Shown here: in pieces, positions 32,962 through 38,107 of the stretch
Numbering within the stretch: the stretch's first letter is position 1
Layout of the letters: the number at the start of each line of letters is the position of its first letter
Source: Anaerovirgula multivorans
Lineage (GTDB): Bacteria > Bacillota > Clostridia > Peptostreptococcales > Natronincolaceae
Reading direction: 5' to 3'
Assembly (NCBI RefSeq): GCF_900188145.1
Contig: NZ_FZOJ01000038.1
Coordinates: forward strand, 1 to 38,107
DNA length: 38,107 nt
Notes under the pieces: model-generated
The model's database searches: none
The model's input: only the letters and a program-made list of their open reading frames with translations
Told to the model about the DNA's origin: nothing
Made by a program: the position numbers and the translations under genes

Positions 32962-33017
32962 GTAGGGGCGACCTGTGGTCGCTCGAATCCATCCAGGCGA
33001 CCACAGGTCGCCCCTAC
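32962..33017. repeat. Family 3 repeat: GTAGGGGCGACC hairpin
   Basis: A perfect 21-bp inverted repeat (32962-32982 with 32997-33017) beginning GTAGGGGCGACCTGTGG, with a 14-nt loop. It is GC-rich against an AT-rich background. A very similar repeat is, from memory, widespread in intergenic regions of Clostridia. Confidence 0.85.
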
Positions 33018-33042
33018 ATTATCACGCATCATACAACAATTT

Positions 33043-33086
33043 AAAAAAGCTTAAGAAAGATTGTATTTCTTTCTTAAACTTTTTTT
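33043..33086 (-). terminator. Terminator of the TtcA-type gene
   Basis: Minus strand AAAGTTTAAGAAAG, loop, CTTTCTTAAGCTTTTTT: a long stem with a T-tract, 12 bp after the stop. Confidence 0.85.
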
Positions 33087-33097
33087 ATTTAAATCTA

Positions 33098-33970
33098 TTA
33101 TTCCATTTTATCTTTGTAATCATCCAAGTAGGAGTATTTCTTTCCATCTTTTTCCCAACCTAAGATAGTATCCATATTCACATTTTGCGTTGCTCGAAAA
33201 ATAGATTTGTCTACATCCTGGAAATTCTCCTTTAATTGTTGAATTAGAGCCTTAATCTCATATCGTTTCGTTCCAGTTTTTTTTGCAGCTACCATACATG
33301 CACAATTTAACGGCCAAATACCACTAAAATCCGTAAAATCTATAATTGCTGATTCTTCAACGTGATACAGAGGTCTAATTAACTCTAATCCTTTAAAATT
33401 AGTAGATTTTAACTTTGGCAACATCGTGCTAACTTTTCCCGTATATAATAAATTCAACATAGTTGTTTCAATGACATCGTTAAAATGGTGACCTAACGCT
33501 AGCTTATTACAACCTAATTCCTGTGTCTTTCTATAAAGAGCGCCTCGTCGCATTTTTGCGCACATATAACAGGGATAATCCTTAGCCACATCATCAACAA
33601 TTTTAAAAATACCCGAATCAAAAATGTGAACAGGGATATTTAAATGTCTACAATTATCGATTAGTAGTTGCTTAATACTTTCATGATAGCCAGGATCCAT
33701 AGCAATGAACTCTAATTGAAAATTATCATTCCCATGATTCTTTAACTCTTGAAACAATTTTGCCATTAAAAGGCTATCTTTCCCACCCGAAATAGCTACT
33801 GCTATCTTGTCCCCAGCTTCAATAAGATTAAACCCTTTAACAGCCTTGACAAATTTTGACCATATGTCTTTTTTATATTTAGTAATAATACTTCTCTCTA
33901 TTTCCATAAGAGGCTTTCTATCCTGTAAAGGGATTAATTGATCGCAACCATTTCCCGCAATACCACTCAT
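33098..33970 (-). CDS. TtcA-family tRNA thiolase (tRNA 2-thiocytidine biosynthesis type)
   Basis: ATP-pyrophosphatase of the TtcA/TtuA superfamily that activates a tRNA base for sulfur insertion. The 290-residue protein has the PP-loop SGGKDS (61-66), C134 and C137 (YPCYMCAKMRRGALY), GHHFNDVIETTMLNL, and C223/C225 (LNCACM). CxxC plus a later cysteine is the pattern that holds the [4Fe-4S] cluster in TtcA. There is no N-terminal zinc finger of the TtuA kind, so C32 thiolation of tRNA is most likely. The ATG follows GAGGTGATAAA. Whether it is TtcA itself or a clostridial paralogue is open. Confidence 0.85.
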   Translation of the reverse strand: MSGIAGNGCDQLIPLQDRKPLMEIERSIITKYKKDIWSKFVKAVKGFNLIEAGDKIAVAISGGKDSLLMAKLFQELKNHGNDNFQLEFIAMDPGYHESIKQLLIDNCRHLNIPVHIFDSGIFKIVDDVAKDYPCYMCAKMRRGALYRKTQELGCNKLALGHHFNDVIETTMLNLLYTGKVSTMLPKLKSTNFKGLELIRPLYHVEESAIIDFTDFSGIWPLNCACMVAAKKTGTKRYEIKALIQQLKENFQDVDKSIFRATQNVNMDTILGWEKDGKKYSYLDDYKDKME

Positions 33971-34036
33971 TTTATCACCTCACTTTTACGAAAAATATTA
34001 TATCACCTTTTATATACTTTGTCTTTGGAAACAAGT

Positions 34037-34069
34037 ACAAAAAACCGTACTTTTGTAATAAGTACGGTT
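34037..34069 (-). terminator. Terminator of the nitronate monooxygenase-like gene
   Basis: AACCGTACTT-loop-AAGTACGGTT (34043-34052 with 34060-34069), followed on the minus strand by TTTTTTGT. Confidence 0.88.
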
Positions 34070-34099
34070 ACAATACTTAACTCTATTTTATTTAGAATG

Positions 34100-35173
34100 T
34101 TATAAAGCTGCCTCTGCTTCAGTTACTAATCTAGACATTAGCTCTTTCACAGTAGTCATAGCATCAATACGATATGCATTGGTTCCAGTAAATATTAGAC
34201 CTTCCTCTACATTCCCTATAACTGAATCTATCAAAGCTTTAGAAATACAATAGGGGGTATTTTTAGGATCGCAGGGTTTTAAACAATTATAGCATTTTTT
34301 TACTGGTATATTTTTCTCCTGCAGCCTCTTAATAAAGCTATTGTGGATTGCCCTGCCTGGCATTCCTACTGGACTCTTTACTAAGCCAATATCTTCCTTA
34401 CTTGACTGTATATAGGCCTCCTTAAATCTTATATCTGCATCGCATTCCTCAGTGGCTACAAATCTTGTGGCCATTTGAACTCCTGCCGCCCCCATTTTTA
34501 GATACTTTGCTATATCTATTCCATCGAATATGCCACCAGCAGCAATAACTGGAATGGTTTTATTGTACTTTTCTTCATAGGGTTTTAATGCTTCTATTAC
34601 CTGTTGGACAATTTCTTCTAATTTCGGCTTCTCAGCAGCATTTAATTGCTCTTCAGAAAAGCCTAAATGCCCTCCTGCCTCAGGACCTTCAACAATTACT
34701 AAATCTGGTATGTACTGGAACTTTCTATCCCATAACTTCGCTATTAAAGCTGCAGCTTTGCTAGAAGAAACGATTGGTGCTATTTTAGTTTTCGTTCCCT
34801 CAATCATACTTGGTAAGTCTGTAGGTAGTCCTGCACCCGATATAATGATATCTATTTTTTCTTCTACTGCAGCCATCACCATATCTTTATAATTATTTAT
34901 AGCAGCTAAAAGGTTTACTCCTAAAATGCCGTTTGGACTCATTTCTTTAGCTTTTTTAATATGCTTTTTTAAAGCTCTTACATTAGCGTTTCCGTTATTG
35001 GTTTCAAAATCAGGTTCATCAAATCCGATTTGCACACCTGATATAACCCCGACTCCTCCCTCGTTGGCTACTGCAGAAGCCAAATTAGATAGAGATACCC
35101 CCACACCCATAGCTCCTTGTATGATGGGAACATCTGCTACTAGTTCTCCTATTTTTAAAGAAGGTAACTTCAT
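34100..35173 (-). CDS. Nitronate monooxygenase-like flavoprotein (NMO/FabK fold) with Cys quartet
   Basis: A 357-residue FMN TIM-barrel of the 2-nitropropane dioxygenase family. The start VPIIQGAMGVGVS, the GGVGVISG block, GVNLLAA, the catalytic-His block EGPEAGGHLG (H169) and the FMN phosphate-binding AAGGI are all present. Activities in the family include nitronate oxidation and enoyl-ACP reduction (FabK); no fatty-acid genes are nearby. Near the C-terminus C294, C297, C301 and C309 (KKCYNCLKPC and YCI) form a possible metal site that classical NMO and FabK lack, to my knowledge. The ATG follows AGGAGTCGATGTC. It has its own terminator. Confidence 0.85.
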   Translation of the reverse strand: MKLPSLKIGELVADVPIIQGAMGVGVSLSNLASAVANEGGVGVISGVQIGFDEPDFETNNGNANVRALKKHIKKAKEMSPNGILGVNLLAAINNYKDMVMAAVEEKIDIIISGAGLPTDLPSMIEGTKTKIAPIVSSSKAAALIAKLWDRKFQYIPDLVIVEGPEAGGHLGFSEEQLNAAEKPKLEEIVQQVIEALKPYEEKYNKTIPVIAAGGIFDGIDIAKYLKMGAAGVQMATRFVATEECDADIRFKEAYIQSSKEDIGLVKSPVGMPGRAIHNSFIKRLQEKNIPVKKCYNCLKPCDPKNTPYCISKALIDSVIGNVEEGLIFTGTNAYRIDAMTTVKELMSRLVTEAEAAL

Positions 35174-35581
35174 GACATCGACTCCTTATTTGTTTATTAT
35201 AGTTTTAATATTTTAACAAAAGTATATAGTTGAATCTATATTCCGTCAATCTATTCCTGTAAATTATTATTAACAAAATATATTCAATTATAATTTTTCA
35301 TTATACTTTTCTTGAAAATCATAGGGTATCCATACTGTTTTAGGCAAAAAACTATTCACATAATTATAACAATTATTTTCTTAAATAACAAACAGTAAAA
35401 TGCTGATTGTCCAACAATAGATTCTTTAATAGATGGTTTTATGTAATGTATTTATGTATGCTACATTTTCATGTCTTTTACACAAAATATCTAAACTATT
35501 TTTGTAAGATTCGTCAATATCTCTTTCTTTATAGCCATAGTATAATAAAATTATAGTATAATTAGAAGGAGGAGAAATATT
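35174..35581. other. Divergent intergenic region, no recognisable element
   Basis: About 400 bp, strongly AT-rich, no ORF with a ribosome-binding site, no repeat copy and no riboswitch. Two TATAAT-like boxes (about 35550-35573) precede the ABC ATPase gene, but neither has a good -35 box. The ribosome-binding site is AGAAGGAGGAG. Confidence 0.5.
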
Positions 35582-36691
35582 ATGGCAGGATTAACACTAA
35601 AAAACATCAATAAATCATATGCTAATGGATTTCACGCTGTAAAAAACTTAGATTTAGATATTAAAGATAAGGAATTTGTTATCTTGGTAGGTCCTTCAGG
35701 TTGTGGAAAATCAACAAGTTTGAGAATGATTGCTGGTCTGGAGGAGATATCCGATGGGGAATTATACATAGATGATAAGCTAGTGAATGATATTGAACCT
35801 AAAGATAGAGATATCGCAATGGTTTTTCAAAATTATGCATTGTATCCTCATATGACGGTTTTTGATAATATGGCTTTTGGTTTAAAGCTTAGAAAGATGT
35901 CAAAAGATGATATCAAAGAAAAAGTTACCGAAGCTGCTAAAATATTGAACATAGAAGATTTATTAAATAGAAAACCTAAAGAACTTTCTGGCGGTCAGAG
36001 ACAAAGAGTTGCTTTAGGTAGAGCAATCGTTAGGGAACCAAAAGTATTTTTAATGGATGAGCCTTTATCAAATCTAGATGCAAAATTAAGAGTTCAAATG
36101 AGATCAGAGCTAAGTAAGCTTCATAAAAGACTGCAAACAACCTTCATTTATGTTACCCACGATCAAACAGAAGCTATGACTATGGGTACTCGAATTGTTG
36201 TTATGAAGGATGGTATAGTACAGCAGGTAGCGGATCCTCAAACTATTTATGCAAGTCCTGCAAATATTTTTGTAGCTGGATTTATGGGTTCTCCTCAGAT
36301 GAATTTTATCGACTGTAAAATTGTAGAGAAAGAGGGTCAGGTTTTAGCTGTATTTGCTAATAATCAAATAGTCCTTCCTTCTATTAAAGCTAACCTATTA
36401 AAATCTAAAGGTTATATAGGAAAAGATGTAGTTTTAGGTATTAGGCCTAATAATATATATAGTACGTCTGAAGCTCCTTTTTCTTATGAAGGCTCTGTTC
36501 TTAATGCTAAGATAGACGTTAAGGAACTGTTAGGAGCAGAAACAAATCTATATCTTAAAATTAATGAGATTGATTTAACCTGCATTGTAAAACCTAACTT
36601 GGCTTTACAGGTAGGGGATACCATTGATATTACATTAGATATGAATAAATGTCATATATTTGATAAGGCCACTGAAAAAGTAGTGCTTTAA
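35582..36691 (+). CDS. Sugar ABC transporter ATP-binding protein, MsmX/UgpC type
   Basis: Cytosolic ATPase of carbohydrate ABC importers. The 369-residue protein has Walker A GPSGCGKST (37-45), Q83, signature LSGGQ (135-139), Walker B VFLMDE (155-160) and H193 in the H-loop. A C-terminal OB-fold (TOBE-like) regulatory domain runs from about 240 and includes FMGSPQMNF and LGIRPNNIY. This layout is that of MalK, MsmX and UgpC. No permease or binding-protein gene is adjacent, so it is probably a shared, multitask ATPase like Bacillus MsmX. The ATG follows AAGGAGGAGAAATATT. Confidence 0.95.
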   Translation: MAGLTLKNINKSYANGFHAVKNLDLDIKDKEFVILVGPSGCGKSTSLRMIAGLEEISDGELYIDDKLVNDIEPKDRDIAMVFQNYALYPHMTVFDNMAFGLKLRKMSKDDIKEKVTEAAKILNIEDLLNRKPKELSGGQRQRVALGRAIVREPKVFLMDEPLSNLDAKLRVQMRSELSKLHKRLQTTFIYVTHDQTEAMTMGTRIVVMKDGIVQQVADPQTIYASPANIFVAGFMGSPQMNFIDCKIVEKEGQVLAVFANNQIVLPSIKANLLKSKGYIGKDVVLGIRPNNIYSTSEAPFSYEGSVLNAKIDVKELLGAETNLYLKINEIDLTCIVKPNLALQVGDTIDITLDMNKCHIFDKATEKVVL

Positions 36692-36726
36692 CACAAGTCT
36701 ATTATATACATATACGCCTTTATACT

Positions 36727-36919
36727 TAAATTTTAATATACACGGTCTACGGTTTCGCCCTCGACTGAAAAGTAGATGACCATAAGTAGATGACCAAAAT
36801 CTTTGATTTTGTGTCAGTCACTTATACAAAGTGCAATCTTTGATTTTGTGTCAGTCACTTTCACAGAGTGCAACCATAGCCAAGGACTGCAAATGTAGCC
36901 CTTAGTATATTAAAATTTA
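36727..36919 (+). repeat. Family 2 repeat interrupted in its loop by family 1 sequence
   Basis: Perfect 15-bp terminal inverted repeats TAAATTTTAATATAC (36727-36741) and its complement (36905-36919). The arms match the complement of the intact copy at 23986-24076: GGTCTACGGTTTCGCCC on the left and GGACTGCAAATGTAGCCC on the right. Between GAAAA and CCA, the hairpin tip of the intact copy, lie 102 extra bases. Confidence 0.8.
36772..36873 (+). repeat. Family 1 repeat, copy 4 (tandem duplicated), inserted in family 2
   Basis: GTAGATGACC occurs twice (36772, 36786), then AAAATCTTTGATTT, GTGTCAGTCACTT and ACAAAGTGCAA. A second partial unit TCTTTGATTTTGTGTCAGTC follows and ends CACAGAGTGCAA. This makes one full and one partial copy in tandem. 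Confidence 0.8.
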
Positions 36920-36972
36920 GGGGTGTATGCCTATATAGATAACCTTATATCCCTAAGGGGAGGTAAATCTCA

Positions 36973-38016
36973 ATGCATATTCAAAGAATTAAAGTTATTA
37001 TTCAAGGCTTAAAATCTATTATTGATACGGAAATAAATCTTCTAGATGAATCAGGCTATATCTTTTACAGTACTGATTCATCTAGAGTTGGTAATTATGA
37101 TCATGGTGTTCAATCTTTTGACTTAGTCAATAAATTTTTAATTGAGCAAGAAAACTATATATATTGTTACTGCCAAACCTATGGTAAAACTAGATATGTA
37201 TTATCAATAAAAGGAATTAATCATGATACTAGAAGGGTTGCAAAAATCATTGAGATTTTTTTAGATACTGATGTACAGAACATCTCTAGAGAAGATTTTA
37301 TTAGAAGCCTGCTTTTAAATACTCTAGAGAATAACGTGCTAGAAGATCTGTGTGGAAAATATCATATTATTCCAAAGGGACATGTACAGGTTATCATTAT
37401 TGAAGTAATTGAAAGCCTTATGGAAAAAATTGAAGAAATAGTGATGGCTCTTCTTCCTAATGAGATATTTGTGAAAATCAATAATAAATATTTTGCTATT
37501 GTTAAAGAGGCTAATGAAGAAACTGATGATTTTCCTACTCTATTATCTGATACGATTTTATCTGAGTTGTTATATGAAGTAAAAATTGGTGTAGGTGCAG
37601 TTGTTAATGATATTAAAGATTGGCACTTCTCCTATCAAACGGCAGAATCATTTATTTTAATTGGCAAGATTTTTTCACCTAATAAAAAAATATATACTCT
37701 GAAAAGCCTTAGTATTCCATTAGTCATTAGCAGATTACAGTTAAATGATTTAGAAGAATTAATGAAACAATTTAATTGTAATATAGAAGATGTATTTTCA
37801 AATAATGAGTTAATGACTACAGCCTTTGTATTCTTTAAAAATAACCTTAATATTAGTGATGCTGCTAGACATTTATTTATACATAGAAATACTTTAATAT
37901 ACCGATTAAACAAAATTTATGATATTACTGGTTATGATTTAAGGCTTTTCGAAGATGCTACACTCTTTAATGTAATCATTAATGGATATCTTTATCTAAG
38001 AAACATTCATTCGTAA
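36973..38016 (+). CDS. CdaR/PucR-family transcriptional regulator
   Basis: A 347-residue regulator. The N-terminal region (about 1-110) resembles the putative sugar-diacid recognition domain, with NLLDESGYIFYSTDSSRVG. The middle is a GGDEF-like CdaR domain, and the C-terminal PucR-type helix-turn-helix is at about 297-320 (AARHLFIHRNTLIYRLNKIY). Such proteins usually activate carbohydrate or diacid genes. It lies 280 bp downstream of the sugar ABC ATPase on the same strand, separated by the repeat block, so the two may be functionally linked but are probably not one tight operon. The ATG follows GGGGAGGTAAATCTCA. Effector unknown. Confidence 0.88.
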   Translation: MHIQRIKVIIQGLKSIIDTEINLLDESGYIFYSTDSSRVGNYDHGVQSFDLVNKFLIEQENYIYCYCQTYGKTRYVLSIKGINHDTRRVAKIIEIFLDTDVQNISREDFIRSLLLNTLENNVLEDLCGKYHIIPKGHVQVIIIEVIESLMEKIEEIVMALLPNEIFVKINNKYFAIVKEANEETDDFPTLLSDTILSELLYEVKIGVGAVVNDIKDWHFSYQTAESFILIGKIFSPNKKIYTLKSLSIPLVISRLQLNDLEELMKQFNCNIEDVFSNNELMTTAFVFFKNNLNISDAARHLFIHRNTLIYRLNKIYDITGYDLRLFEDATLFNVIINGYLYLRNIHS

Positions 38017-38107
38017 GCGTCAAAATGCCCACACCTTGACAGATATGGGCTTGATCATTAATTTTCAGATGGCACTTTGCAGGATTGAGGTATGGATTCT
38101 GACCAAG

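Noticed and set aside
36772..36873. CRISPR-like array from the tandem GTGTCAGTCAC units
   Set aside because: Only two unequal units, no regular spacers and no cas genes; the same unit occurs singly elsewhere as a dispersed repeat.
38017..38107. Weak hairpin GCCCACA...TATGGGC after the CdaR-like gene
   Set aside because: Short imperfect stem without a T-tract, cut by the window end; not enough for a terminator call.

Overview
The window is 38.1 kb of low-GC DNA from a spore-forming anaerobe of the class Clostridia. The gene content and protein style look Alkaliphilus-like, but that genus is an inference, not a match. The supporting signs are T-box riboswitches on thrS and on the branched-chain operon, a YtxC-type sporulation protein, an SspF-like spore protein, a hybrid-cluster protein, indolepyruvate:ferredoxin oxidoreductase and strong AGGAGG ribosome-binding sites. 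I see no phage, plasmid, insertion-sequence transposase gene or CRISPR array. The genes are mostly core metabolism.

Layout. 1-2045: 3'-truncated thrS (minus) with its T-box leader and a consensus promoter. 2101-4688: DUF445 membrane protein, YtxC and a DUF6873-like protein, all minus. 4966-7282: an Rrf2-type Cys-rich regulator (plus) convergent with hcp (minus); hcp has a consensus promoter preceded by a 24-bp perfect palindrome of CRP/FNR type. 7619-17375: one long minus-strand operon transcribed ilvN-ilvC-leuA-cimA-leuC-leuD-leuB-ilvB, started by a near-consensus promoter and a T-box leader. It carries both isopropylmalate and citramalate synthases, so leucine and threonine-independent isoleucine synthesis are controlled together; ilvD and ilvE are absent, and the two acetolactate synthase subunits sit at opposite ends. 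17674-18040: a tRNA operon Val-Phe-Gly-Cys. 18125-21927: hslO, csp, a small spore protein, a CPBP membrane protease and an M20 amidohydrolase.

22224-23667: dapH (plus), divergent from the M20 gene and convergent with hpt. The M20/dapH pair suggests the N-acetyl route to diaminopimelate. 23757-28651: a RocB-like M20 peptidase and D-serine ammonia-lyase sharing a bidirectional terminator, an EamA transporter divergent from dsdA, and two tiny membrane-protein genes of 44 and 53 codons. 28925-31316: iorA-iorB. 31597-35173: cysK, a TtcA-type tRNA thiolase and a nitronate monooxygenase-like flavoprotein with a Cys quartet. 35582-38016: an orphan MsmX/UgpC-type sugar ABC ATPase followed by a CdaR-like regulator.

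The part not explained by the genes is a set of small interspersed hairpin repeats. Family 1 is about 55 bp, with a GTGTCAGTCAC arm and a TGCAA end. Family 2 is about 91 bp, with AT-rich terminal inverted repeats around an inner hairpin. Family 3 is the GTAGGGGCGACC hairpin. Family 1 copies lie next to terminator-like hairpins in three places, and in a fourth they are inserted exactly in the tip loop of a family 2 element. This is the strongest candidate for an under-described system here: a hairpin-targeting, probably trans-mobilised repeat. No mobilising enzyme is encoded in the window.
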